Notes: generated by a model not told the origin, from the letters alone. Shown: positions 1 through 6,347, counted from the first letter of the stretch. The stretch is DNA of 20,245 bases from a virus (IMGVR_UViG_3300035698_003303:1-20245), one strand, 5' to 3'. Numbers and translations are program-made.

Positions 1-36
1 GCCATTGGCATATGTTTTGCAAGTCGGTTTAGTCAT
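1..36 (-). CDS. Start of a leftward gene cut by the window edge
   Basis: An ATG at 36-34 on the minus strand opens a frame that stays open to the left edge and gives MTKPTCKTYANG. It lies 15 bases after the stop of the 101-aa gene, in the same direction, so it is the next gene of the leftward operon. The ribosome binding site is weak (a GGTG about 9 bases upstream). The 'TYANG' wording resembles the beginning of phage proteins made of repeated 'NGKLHREDGPA' units, but 12 residues are too few to assign a family. Function unknown. Confidence 0.5.
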   Translation of the reverse strand, partial: MTKPTCKTYANG

Positions 37-51
37 TTTTTAAACACCACT

Positions 52-357
52 TCATCTTCTACGATTCCTCATACGGTGTTGAAAATCTTCAAGCGATTCC
101 CACGCGGCGTAGATTTCTTTGTCGCGTTGCTCAATGATGTATCCGAGACTTTCCAAGTAGTCAGCGGCCATGTTGATGTCTTCTTGGATGGACGGGCGAA
201 AACTCTCGGGAGTAAGGTCAGAGAGACCATAGAACCGAGTGAGATTTATCATTCGAACCTCTGAGTCAAACGAATACGCCCTGATTTTATCTTCAAGGTC
301 ATTGGCTCGTGGAATATCAATCGGGCGATTTGTCCTTGCTTCTGATGCTTTTATCAT
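52..357 (-). CDS. Hypothetical protein, 101 aa
   Basis: Not a family I recognise. The protein starts MIKASEARTNRP and is soluble and highly charged, with an acidic middle and a very basic C-terminus (RMRNRRR). No membrane segment or signal peptide is visible. The last third (EQRDKEIYAAWESLEDFQHRMRN) looks helical. Its ATG overlaps the TGA of the upstream 275-aa gene in an ATGA junction, so the two are probably translationally coupled. An AAAGGA sits about 12 bases before the start. It is the penultimate visible gene of the leftward operon. The arginine-rich tail could bind nucleic acid, but that is only inference. Confidence 0.75.
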   Translation of the reverse strand: MIKASEARTNRPIDIPRANDLEDKIRAYSFDSEVRMINLTRFYGLSDLTPESFRPSIQEDINMAADYLESLGYIIEQRDKEIYAAWESLEDFQHRMRNRRR

Positions 358-1181
358 TTGTCTTCTTTTTCCTTTCTGAACGACATCTTATCGAAGCCGT
401 GCTTCGCGATACGCATATCATCATCAAGCTGCACCATCTTAGGCGAGTTTCCACCCATGACGCCAGAGATAAACATCGACAACTCTTGAAAAGCGGTAAA
501 GGCATCAACGGCCTTGTAAAACCCAATGTCTTTCAAAACAGGATTGAAGATGATTTTATTGTCACGGAAATCACGCATGATGATTGGAATACCAGTTTCG
601 TGATGAAGCTCAACCAATCTGGTGTTGTCACGCTTCTCCCATTGGTCGAATACCTTTACCATGCGACTACGGTTTAGCAACGACTTGACAGGGAGTGTTC
701 TGATACCATGGTGAAACGTTGTCAAACTAAGTCCGTTGCTGAACCTGTCTTTCTTTTTCTTTCTCTTGGTAAAATACAACTCTTTGATGTCTTTATCGAA
801 ATAATCATCTTCAATCATGCGGTCCAAATCGTTGATGTTCCAGATAAAGAACGGCCCAGCGTTTTTATGGGGGTCGTTCGAATAACAATCAACCCTCATG
901 CCAAAATACATCTTGCCACAAAACGCAACAAGGTAGCCGGAAATGGACTGAATGCCAGTGTGCAATCGTCGCCCATATCCAAGATGATACATACAACGAG
1001 TATCATTTACAACAGCCTCACTATCCTTATCGAACCACGGTAGATGAGTGTTGTATGGGTTCTCAACCGTCTGTGCGAGAACGCCGAACTCTTCTGTCTG
1101 GCGACTGTAATGACAAAGCTCGTCAATACCGTAACCAAGTGCGGTATCGTAATAATCTTGGAACTTACTGTGGAGTCTCAT
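354..1181 (-). CDS. Conserved hypothetical phage protein, 275 aa
   Basis: The frame can be extended to 1232, but I choose the ATG at 1181-1179. It gives MRLHSKFQDYYDTALGYGID, a typical beginning for this group of phage proteins, and has GAGG 9 bases upstream. The upstream extension would run back through the preceding gene. The protein is soluble, rich in aromatic residues and histidine, has a KKKKD basic patch near residue 142, and ends in a 'GFDKMSFRK' motif that I recall from several uncharacterised phage proteins. I see no catalytic signature or membrane helix. It overlaps the 97-aa gene upstream by 17 bases and the 101-aa gene downstream by 3 bases. Function unknown; probably early. Confidence 0.85.
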   Translation of the reverse strand: MRLHSKFQDYYDTALGYGIDELCHYSRQTEEFGVLAQTVENPYNTHLPWFDKDSEAVVNDTRCMYHLGYGRRLHTGIQSISGYLVAFCGKMYFGMRVDCYSNDPHKNAGPFFIWNINDLDRMIEDDYFDKDIKELYFTKRKKKKDRFSNGLSLTTFHHGIRTLPVKSLLNRSRMVKVFDQWEKRDNTRLVELHHETGIPIIMRDFRDNKIIFNPVLKDIGFYKAVDAFTAFQELSMFISGVMGGNSPKMVQLDDDMRIAKHGFDKMSFRKEKEDK

Positions 1182-1458
1182 TTTCTGTTTCCTCGTCGGT
1201 AGTATCGACCAACATGATGTTGCCAACGGCATTGAGCCGTGGTGTCAATCCGAATGGCCCACTAAGATATTGAACTCCTGTGCCGTAATCAACATAGATG
1301 TTCAGCCCAGACCTAACCTTGTTATTCTTGTCGGTATCGTCGTAGTTGCTCCGATACCACGGCATCTTGGTCACCAGACTTTTTGGAATCTTGGTGAGCA
1401 TTAGGCATCTGTAAAGCAACAACCCAGCAAATACCCCGAACATTACACTAGCGAACAT
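1165..1458 (-). CDS. Small membrane-anchored protein, 97 aa
   Basis: Residues 1-21 (MFASVMFGVFAGLLLYRCLML) form one hydrophobic segment followed by a positive stretch (TKIPKSLVTK). This suggests a single N-terminal membrane anchor with the remainder on the cytoplasmic side. The rest is soluble with an acidic C-terminus (DTTDEETENE). The ATG overlaps the TAA of the 69-aa gene by one base (TAATG), and a GGGAG sits 7 bases upstream inside that gene's last codons, so coupled translation is likely. No lysis-gene hallmark is seen beyond the single helix. Function unknown; a spanin or holin role cannot be argued from this sequence. Confidence 0.75.
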   Translation of the reverse strand: MFASVMFGVFAGLLLYRCLMLTKIPKSLVTKMPWYRSNYDDTDKNNKVRSGLNIYVDYGTGVQYLSGPFGLTPRLNAVGNIMLVDTTDEETENETPQ

Positions 1459-1667
1459 TATTTTGCTCCCGGCAATGGAATGCCTGTTTGGGTTCGCATA
1501 TAGTTTGCGTCTTCACTTCGGGTGAAGTGATAAGACACACGCTCTCGGTTGAGTGTCGCGTTGCCATGCCCAACCGTATCGAACTCAATCTCTTGAGACT
1601 TCAAGTTTTGTTGAATGATGGCGTGACCGCCCGTGTTCACTTCAAGTGTAACTACTTTGTCTAACAT
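1458..1667 (-). CDS. Hypothetical protein, 69 aa
   Basis: A small soluble protein starting MLDKVVTLEVNTGGHAIIQ, apparently mostly beta and turns, with several Asn, Gln and Thr residues and two HxxR/RxxxH-like patches. Not recognised. An AAAGG lies 8 bases before the ATG. The gene begins 3 bases after the stop of the 22-aa ORF and its own stop overlaps the next start, which fits a compact phage early operon. The open frame is short, but its position, start signal and exact junctions on both sides support it. Confidence 0.7.
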   Translation of the reverse strand: MLDKVVTLEVNTGGHAIIQQNLKSQEIEFDTVGHGNATLNRERVSYHFTRSEDANYMRTQTGIPLPGAK

Positions 1668-1670
1668 TTG

Positions 1671-1739
1671 TTATACCTTTACCAGTTTGCCATCAACAAG
1701 CTCACGCCTGTCGTCATTGAAATAGTTGCAGTAACTCAT
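1671..1739 (-). CDS. Very small ORF, 22 aa
   Basis: An ATG at 1739-1737 opens a frame of 22 codons ending in TAA at 1673-1671 (begins MSYCNYFNDDRREL, ends DGKLVKV). It fills the gap exactly. Its start is 2 bases after the TAA of the preceding frame and its stop is 3 bases before the 69-aa gene. There is no good Shine-Dalgarno, so it would depend on re-initiation after the gene before it. Its last codons contain the AAAGG that serves the next gene. It may be a real micro-protein or only a coupling spacer. Confidence 0.45.
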   Translation of the reverse strand: MSYCNYFNDDRRELVDGKLVKV

Positions 1740-1741
1740 GG

Positions 1742-1974
1742 TTATTCTGCTGTTTCACGACGAACTGCATAATAAAGGGCGTAGTCGCCAATATGCCATC
1801 GTCTTAGAACAGCGTCATATGTGCCAATCGCGTCTGATTGTTGTCTATCGACTGACTTGTTGTATCCCATGAATGGACACAGAACGCCATTATGTGCCCA
1901 ACCGCCCGTTTTGCTTTTGAAAGCACTAGGAGGCCGTTGTTGGGAAAATCATATTGAGCGATTTTACCTGACAT
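1742..1974 (-). CDS. Small protein split over two frames (about 77 aa if shifted)
   Basis: The first frame starts at ATG 1974-1972, one base after the stop of the 51-aa gene, reads MSGKIAQYDFPNNGLLVLSK, and would stop at 1804. The -1 frame is open from 1948 to a TAA at 1744-1742 and holds what looks like the rest of a real protein: GGWAHNGVLCPF, then VLRRWHIGDYALYYAVRRE. Moving to the -1 frame at the AAAA run (plus-strand TTTT at 1915-1918) gives one continuous protein of 77 aa that ends 2 bases before the next start. The first part alone is 56 aa (1804-1974) and the second part alone from its ATG is 42 aa (1742-1870). It could be a real one-base deletion, an assembly error or -1 slippage. 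Family not recognised. Confidence 0.55.
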
Positions 1975-1975
1975 A

Positions 1976-2131
1976 TTATTCTGCGACCGCTTCTAGACCA
2001 TTGAGGAAGTCGTTGATATCGTCAAGCGATACTTCGGTGATGTCGTCTGCATCAACCACACCCAAGATATACTCAACAGTGATTGCCGGAATCTCGTTAT
2101 GGTCTGCAAACTTGAAAGTTTTCTTAGCCAT
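1976..2131 (-). CDS. Small acidic protein, 51 aa, first gene of the leftward operon
   Basis: A frame reaching back to 2188 exists, but its first codons overlap the -35 and -10 boxes. The ATG at 2131-2129 is therefore preferred: it has AAAGGAGAT ending about 10 bases upstream and gives MAKKTFKFADHNEIP. The protein is acidic (DADDITEVSLDDINDFLNGLE) and probably helical in its second half. No family recognised. It is the promoter-proximal gene of the leftward set, and its stop is one base before the next ATG (TAA-T-ATG). Small acidic first-in-operon phage proteins often modulate host factors, but nothing here shows that. Confidence 0.7.
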   Translation of the reverse strand: MAKKTFKFADHNEIPAITVEYILGVVDADDITEVSLDDINDFLNGLEAVAE

Positions 2132-2159
2132 GCGTAAAATATCTCCTTTGATTCTGTCT

Positions 2160-2188
2160 ATTGTATAGTATCGTATGTGCATTGTCAA
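2160..2188 (-). promoter_or_regulatory. Sigma70-type promoter for the leftward operon
   Basis: On the minus strand TTGACA (2188-2183) is a perfect -35 box, followed by a 17-bp spacer and TACAAT (2165-2160), a 5-of-6 match to the -10 box. The predicted start of transcription, near 2153, leaves a short leader with a strong AAAGGAG before the 51-aa gene. No late-promoter motif is seen on this strand, which suggests early expression by the host-type holoenzyme. Confidence 0.75.
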
Positions 2189-2191
2189 TGC
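2179..2191. promoter_or_regulatory. 13-bp palindrome, candidate operator
   Basis: GCATTG-T-CAATGC is a perfect 6-bp inverted repeat around one central base. It covers the whole -35 box of the leftward promoter and ends exactly where the rightward late promoter motif begins (2192). The position suits a dimeric regulator that would block the early promoter. No regulator is encoded in this window, so the role is inferred. Confidence 0.4.
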
Positions 2192-2199
2192 CTAAATAC
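2192..2199 (+). promoter_or_regulatory. Late promoter motif CTAAATAC
   Basis: CTAAATAC matches the core of the T4-type late promoter (TATAAATA) and recurs in front of other genes in this window. By the T4 geometry transcription would begin near 2204, giving a 17-base leader with AGGA at 2207-2210 before the ATG at 2221. Confidence 0.55.
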
Positions 2200-2220
2200 A
2201 TAAAACAGGATAAACAGCAA

Positions 2221-2360
2221 ATGAGAGCCAGCGAGTTTCTATTATTAGAGTATATAGATTTCAGCCCACAGAAGTTCGTATTGAGGAACTAAAATCTAAG
2301 AAGCAAGACCACATCAATGATATGAAAGCAATAGTAAGAATGATAAAAGGTGAAGAATAA
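2221..2360 (+). CDS. Tiny protein split over two frames (about 46 aa if shifted)
   Basis: ATG at 2221 follows an AGGA 10 bases upstream and a late promoter motif. The frame reads MRASEFLLLEYIDF, an N-terminus of a kind common among T4-like phage proteins, and stops early at 2292 (23 aa). The -1 frame is open from 2214 to a TAA at 2358-2360 and encodes QPTEVRIEELKSKKQDHIND and a helical tail ending MIKGEE. A -1 move at the TTT run (2259-2261) joins them into 46 residues ending one base before the gp25 start. The second part looks like a charged helix. It is either a one-base deletion, an assembly error or translational slippage. Function unknown. Confidence 0.5.
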
Positions 2361-2361
2361 T

Positions 2362-2745
2362 ATGAGTTTTTATAGAGGTTACAACACAGTCGGCGTTACA
2401 TTCGGTTCGACCAGACTCGAAGACCGAGAGCTAATCAAGCGTGACTTGCTCAATCATTTTCATATTCGCAAAGGCGAGAAGCTAATGAATCCAGATTTTG
2501 GCACAATCATATGGGACCACTTATACGACCCGATGACCGAAGACGTGAAACAAAGCATTGTCGATGACGTAACGCGTATCGTGAATAGCGACCCACGCAC
2601 ACAGGCAACCAACATCATTCTAAGCGAATACGAACTTGGATTACAGGTAGAAGTAGAGCTATTCTATCGTGAGTTGGACTTGAGCGAAGCTCTTTTGTTA
2701 CAGTTCAATGGTGATACCCAGCAGATAACCGAATCAGCCCTATAA
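2362..2745 (+). CDS. 25: Baseplate wedge subunit gp25-like
   Basis: A 127-aa protein of the GPW/gp25 family; T4 gp25 is 132 aa. In T4 gp25 sits in the inner baseplate wedge and helps start sheath assembly. The family signature is clear at residues 27-55: an IRKGEKLMNPDFG stretch followed by TIIWDHLYDPMTED, then an IVDDVTRIV helix and a beta-rich C-terminus. The ATG at 2362 is preferred to a GTG at 2350: it is one base after the stop of the preceding mini-gene (TAA-T-ATG) and has AGGTGA 8 bases upstream. It has no late promoter of its own, so translation and transcription probably depend on the gene before it. It ends in tandem stops TAATAA. Confidence 0.93.
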   Translation: MSFYRGYNTVGVTFGSTRLEDRELIKRDLLNHFHIRKGEKLMNPDFGTIIWDHLYDPMTEDVKQSIVDDVTRIVNSDPRTQATNIILSEYELGLQVEVELFYRELDLSEALLLQFNGDTQQITESAL

Positions 2746-2772
2746 TAATGTGAGTATATTATAAATCGGGCT
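2736..2772 (+). repeat. Stem-loop at the gp25-gp6 junction
   Basis: AGCCC (2736-2740) with TATAATA (2741-2747) can pair with TATTATA (2757-2763) and GGGCT (2768-2772). This leaves a 9-base loop and a 4-base bulge. It begins in the last codons of gp25 and ends at the first bases of the gp6 late promoter. An A-rich rather than T-rich tract follows, so it is not a standard intrinsic terminator. It may slow or process read-through RNA. Confidence 0.45.
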
Positions 2773-2778
2773 AAATAT
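2771..2778 (+). promoter_or_regulatory. Late promoter motif CTAAATAT before gp6
   Basis: CTAAATAT lies 17 bases before the gp6 ATG. With T4 spacing the RNA would begin near 2783, immediately at the AAGGA (2783-2787), leaving a leader of about 13 bases. A weaker TTATAAATC stands 10 bases further upstream (2759-2767). Confidence 0.55.
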
Positions 2779-2795
2779 AAAAAAGGATATTATCA

Positions 2796-5700
2796 ATGAG
2801 TTCAACATCAGCACGCGGTTATTCGCTATTCGTCAATGAAGATTGGAAGAGAGTCTACGAGACTTTCCGTGAAGCAGACTTCCAAGCATACGACTACGAA
2901 ACCCTTCGCAAGACAATGATTGATTATCTTCGTATCTATTATCCCGAAGATTTCAATGATTTCATTGAATCATCTGAATATATCGCACTAATCGACTTAT
3001 TTGCGTTCATGGGCCAGAGCCTTGCGTTCCGCACCGACATGAATGCCCGCGAAAACTTTCTTGAGACAGCAGAACGCCGTGACAGTGTTCTTCGCTTGGC
3101 TCGTATGCTTTCGTATTACCCAAAACGTGCTTCAACGGCTCGTGGTTTCCTAAAAATAGACAGCATTACCACCACAGAAAACGTATTTGACTCGAACGGC
3201 TTCAATCTAGCCGACACACCTATCATCTGGGACGACAACATCAACAGTGACTTCCTTGAACAGTTCACAATCGTGATGAACTCATCCCTACAAAGCTCAC
3301 AGCGTTTTGGTAAACCACAATATAGTGCAACAGTAAACGGCATCAAGGTAGAAGAGTATTCTATGAACCTTGTGCCAAGCACCATTCCGATTTACAACTT
3401 CTCAACGACCATCAACGGTCTAAGCACAGATTTCGAACTGGTCAATGGAACGTTCTCTGGGCAGTCATATGTATATGAGCAACCACCAGTTCCCGGTGGC
3501 GGTTACAACATCATCTATCGTAACGATGGACGCGGTAATGGCTCTGTGAATACCGGATTTTTTGTGTATTTCAAACAAGGGTCGGTTCAACAGGCAGACT
3601 TCAATATTGACGAGTCTATTGAAAACCGTATCGTATCTATCGACGTAGAAAACATCGACAACAACGATGTGTGGCTTTACAAGCTGAACCCAGATGGCAC
3701 CGTGGCTGACCGTTGGACGAAAGTTCCAGCAGTATCAGGCACGAACGTAATCTATAACGACTTGGTAAAGAACACTCGTTCGTTGTTCGCCGTAAACTCA
3801 CGCACAAACGACCAGATAGACTTGGCATTTGGTGATGGTGTGTTCTCAGAGATTCCAGTAGGAAGCTTCCGTGCTATTTTCCGCACCGGCAACGCACTAG
3901 ACTACAAAATCACTCCTGACAATATGCAGAACATCGTGGTTGACATTCCTTATCTGAGCCGCAATAACCAACTTGAAACACTAACCATGGAACTAAGTCT
4001 TGAGGCAACAGTATCAAATGCATCGTCTCGTGAGTCATTGAACTCTATCAGAGAGCGTGCCCCACTTGCTCAGTTTAGCCAAGGTCGTATGATCAACGGT
4101 GAGGACTACAACACATTCCCATTGACAAAGTTCAATGACATTCTAAAAATCAAGAGCGTGAACAGAACAAGCTCTGGTATATCACGATACTTAGATGTTC
4201 GAGACACCACGGGAAAATACTCATCGACCAACATCTTTGCTGATGATGGACTTGTGTATGAGTTTGAAGATGTAAACTCTTTCGTTTTTGAGTTCACAAA
4301 CGACAACGACATTCTAAACGTGATTGTCAATCGTATCGAACCAATCATAGCGGACAAACCATCGTTGCATTTCTACTTCGATAAGTATGCCCCGTATGAC
4401 ATCACGGTAAACAATGTAAGTTGGCAGCAACTAACTACCGGCACAAACCTAACGACCGGTTATTTTCTGAACAGCACAAACTCGCCACAAAGTATTGCTG
4501 GTTTTGTCACGTCTAACTTGAAGTTTCTAAGAACAAACTCACTCGTAAAGTTCGTTGCCCCAACTGGTTTCTACTTCCTTGAGAATGGCACGCTGGCAGC
4601 GGGAACAAGTGGTGCCCCCGGCACACGAGATTTCATATGGTCGGCATTGACCAGTGTTATTGATGATGGTGCAAACCAAGGTGTAGGTGCCCTCACAGAC
4701 GGTAGTGGCCCCGTTACGCTAAACGAGATTGTGCCGACCGGTGCTATCCCAACGGAAATCATTGTGCCCTTCACCACGAACTTATCGGCTTCCATTGAGA
4801 GTGCAATCATTACCCGAGTCAAAATATTCAAAGAGTTTGGTCTTCGTTTTGACCAAGGAACTCAAGAATGGGCAATCATCGAAGACGTTGACTTGAATAC
4901 AGCAACCACGTTTGTTCTTGGAAACGCGGGTGACACATCATCCAGCGGCCTTGATAATAGTTGGTTTGTCTTGTTTGAAACTGACGGCGAAACATACACT
5001 GTAAAATATCGTAAGCTTGATTATTTCTTTGAAAGCACCCTACAAACAAGATTCTATTTTCAACCAGACCGGAAGATTTTTGACCCAAGAACGGGCCAAA
5101 CAATCAAAGACAACATCAACGTCTTGAAAATCAACTCACAGCCAGACTCGAACGATGCGTTCCCGACCAACTATAACTTGGCCATCTACGATAACGTTCA
5201 AGAAGCTGATGGTTATGTTGACTCCACAAAAGTCAAAGTCACATTCCCAGACCGTGACGACGATGGTATCCCAGATAACCCAGAGATATTTGACTTGGTT
5301 GTGGCACCACTTACAAACCCTAACGCAAAACTTGTTTTCTTTGAAAGTATTCTGGATGCTGATAACTTCCAAAGATGGCGTCCTATTTCATCTACTACGG
5401 TCAACGTATTATATACATCAGAGACAATCATCAATCAGAACCTAACCTTATATAACGATGGTCAGATTTTCTATGCCACAACCGCAGCCAAGTTCTTTGT
5501 ATTGAATATTGATAGTGCCGGTGTTAGAACTATTGCGGAATCTACTAACTATCGTGTTCGCACAGGTCGTGATTTGATTAACTTCCAATACATCCACAAC
5601 TCACCAAACGACCGCCGTATTGACCCATCACCAGCAAACTTCGTTGATATGTTCCTTCTAACTCGTGCATATGACCAAGACTACCGTGCATACATTGCTG

Positions 5701-6287
5701 ATGTAACAAATACAATATCGGAACCGGTGAAACCTACAAGTTTCGAACTACGAAACAGCTTTGGAAATCTTGAGGCGTTCAAAGCTGTCAGCGACACACT
5801 GATTTTCAACTCGGTAAAATACAAGCCATTGTTTGGTGAGAAAGCTGAGACTGAACTTCAAGCAACATTCAAGGTAATCAAGAACACCCCAACTCTAAAA
5901 ACTGACTCTGAAGTGCAGACTCGTGTTATCAATGCGATAAACCAATTCTTTGCAGTTGAAAACTGGGACTTTGGCGATACATTCTACTTCTCGGAGCTTG
6001 CAGGGTATATTCACCAAGAGTTATTGCCTGACCTTCAGACAGTTATCATTGTGCCCAACAGCGGCGACCAAGTGTTTGGTTCGTTGTTTCAGATAACATC
6101 ACAGCGTGATGAAATATTCATTAGTGCGGCAACAGTGAATGACGTTGAGGTTATTGATGGAATCACAGCAAACCGATTGAAAGCAAGTGGTTCGGTTGTT
6201 ACTTCTTCGACTTCAGACGACACAATCAAGAGTTCATTTAGCTCTGCGGCTACTATTTCTGATACAAATGTCGGCTCAACAAGCTAA
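2796..6287 (+). CDS. 6: Baseplate wedge subunit gp6-like, enlarged (1163 aa)
   Basis: gp6 forms the ring of the inner baseplate in T4 (660 aa) and is related to the P2 gpJ / baseplate J family. Visible hallmarks are: the N-terminus at 23-115 (FREADFQAYDYETLRKTMID, then ENFLETAERRDSVLRLAR); LAFGDGVFSEIPVGSF near 343-358; APLAQFSQGRMINGEDYN near 423-440; and a C-terminal segment at about 978-1122 with NWDFGDTFYFSELAGYIHQE. The protein is nearly twice T4 size. Most of the excess lies between about residues 470 and 970, where the sequence is beta-rich and holds a DRDDDGIPD calcium-type loop at 819-827. The last 30 residues are Ser/Thr-rich low-complexity sequence. The start has AAGGA 8 bases upstream and its own late promoter. 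Enlarged gp6 is, to my knowledge, usual in marine T4-like phages. Confidence 0.9.
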   Translation: MSSTSARGYSLFVNEDWKRVYETFREADFQAYDYETLRKTMIDYLRIYYPEDFNDFIESSEYIALIDLFAFMGQSLAFRTDMNARENFLETAERRDSVLRLARMLSYYPKRASTARGFLKIDSITTTENVFDSNGFNLADTPIIWDDNINSDFLEQFTIVMNSSLQSSQRFGKPQYSATVNGIKVEEYSMNLVPSTIPIYNFSTTINGLSTDFELVNGTFSGQSYVYEQPPVPGGGYNIIYRNDGRGNGSVNTGFFVYFKQGSVQQADFNIDESIENRIVSIDVENIDNNDVWLYKLNPDGTVADRWTKVPAVSGTNVIYNDLVKNTRSLFAVNSRTNDQIDLAFGDGVFSEIPVGSFRAIFRTGNALDYKITPDNMQNIVVDIPYLSRNNQLETLTMELSLEATVSNASSRESLNSIRERAPLAQFSQGRMINGEDYNTFPLTKFNDILKIKSVNRTSSGISRYLDVRDTTGKYSSTNIFADDGLVYEFEDVNSFVFEFTNDNDILNVIVNRIEPIIADKPSLHFYFDKYAPYDITVNNVSWQQLTTGTNLTTGYFLNSTNSPQSIAGFVTSNLKFLRTNSLVKFVAPTGFYFLENGTLAAGTSGAPGTRDFIWSALTSVIDDGANQGVGALTDGSGPVTLNEIVPTGAIPTEIIVPFTTNLSASIESAIITRVKIFKEFGLRFDQGTQEWAIIEDVDLNTATTFVLGNAGDTSSSGLDNSWFVLFETDGETYTVKYRKLDYFFESTLQTRFYFQPDRKIFDPRTGQTIKDNINVLKINSQPDSNDAFPTNYNLAIYDNVQEADGYVDSTKVKVTFPDRDDDGIPDNPEIFDLVVAPLTNPNAKLVFFESILDADNFQRWRPISSTTVNVLYTSETIINQNLTLYNDGQIFYATTAAKFFVLNIDSAGVRTIAESTNYRVRTGRDLINFQYIHNSPNDRRIDPSPANFVDMFLLTRAYDQDYRAYIADVTNTISEPVKPTSFELRNSFGNLEAFKAVSDTLIFNSVKYKPLFGEKAETELQATFKVIKNTPTLKTDSEVQTRVINAINQFFAVENWDFGDTFYFSELAGYIHQELLPDLQTVIIVPNSGDQVFGSLFQITSQRDEIFISAATVNDVEVIDGITANRLKASGSVVTSSTSDDTIKSSFSSAATISDTNVGSTS

Positions 6288-6289
6288 TA

Positions 6290-6305
6290 TTATATACATA
6301 TATAA
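6290..6305. repeat. AT-only inverted repeat after gp6
   Basis: TTATATA-CA-TATATAA is a perfect 7-bp inverted repeat just after the gp6 stop. It has only A:T pairs and would be a weak hairpin. It is followed by a TTCTTTTT stretch, so a weak terminator is possible, but the stem is too weak to be sure. Confidence 0.3.
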
Positions 6306-6314
6306 TTCTTTTTC

Positions 6315-6322
6315 ATAAATAC
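6315..6322 (+). promoter_or_regulatory. Late promoter motif ATAAATAC before the giant gene
   Basis: CATAAATAC is one of the best matches in the window to the T4-type late promoter, with a T-rich tract (TTCTTTTT) just upstream. Transcription would begin near 6327, about 21 bases before the ATG at 6348. Confidence 0.65.
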
Positions 6323-6337
6323 CTATAATAATATAGG
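6322..6337 (+). promoter_or_regulatory. Hairpin covering the ribosome binding site of the giant gene
   Basis: CCTATA (6322-6327), a 4-base loop ATAA, and TATAGG (6332-6337) form a perfect 6-bp stem. The right arm contains the AGG of the Shine-Dalgarno AGGA (6335-6338). The left arm is the stretch between the late promoter core and the predicted RNA start near 6327. RNA coming through from gp6 would carry the hairpin, while RNA from the late promoter would lack most of the left arm. Confidence 0.5.
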
Positions 6338-6347
6338 ATTATAAAGA

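Noticed and set aside
309-677. 122-aa open frame on the plus strand
   Set aside because: It lies opposite the 101-aa and 275-aa minus-strand genes, has no ribosome binding site and runs against the operon; a shadow frame.
1182-1232. Upstream extension of the 275-aa gene
   Set aside because: It would run back through the end of the 97-aa gene and adds a non-conserved, odd sequence; GAGG before 1181 marks the true start.
1821-2168. 115-aa open frame on the plus strand
   Set aside because: It crosses two minus-strand genes and the -10 box of their promoter, and its sequence is not protein-like; a shadow frame.
2132-2188. Upstream extension of the 51-aa gene to a TTG at 2188
   Set aside because: The extension overlaps both promoter boxes, so the first codons would not be transcribed; the ATG at 2131 has a strong Shine-Dalgarno.
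6290-6313. Intrinsic terminator after gp6
   Set aside because: The inverted repeat is only A:T pairs and the T-tract is not directly at the stem; too weak to call a terminator, so listed only as a repeat.
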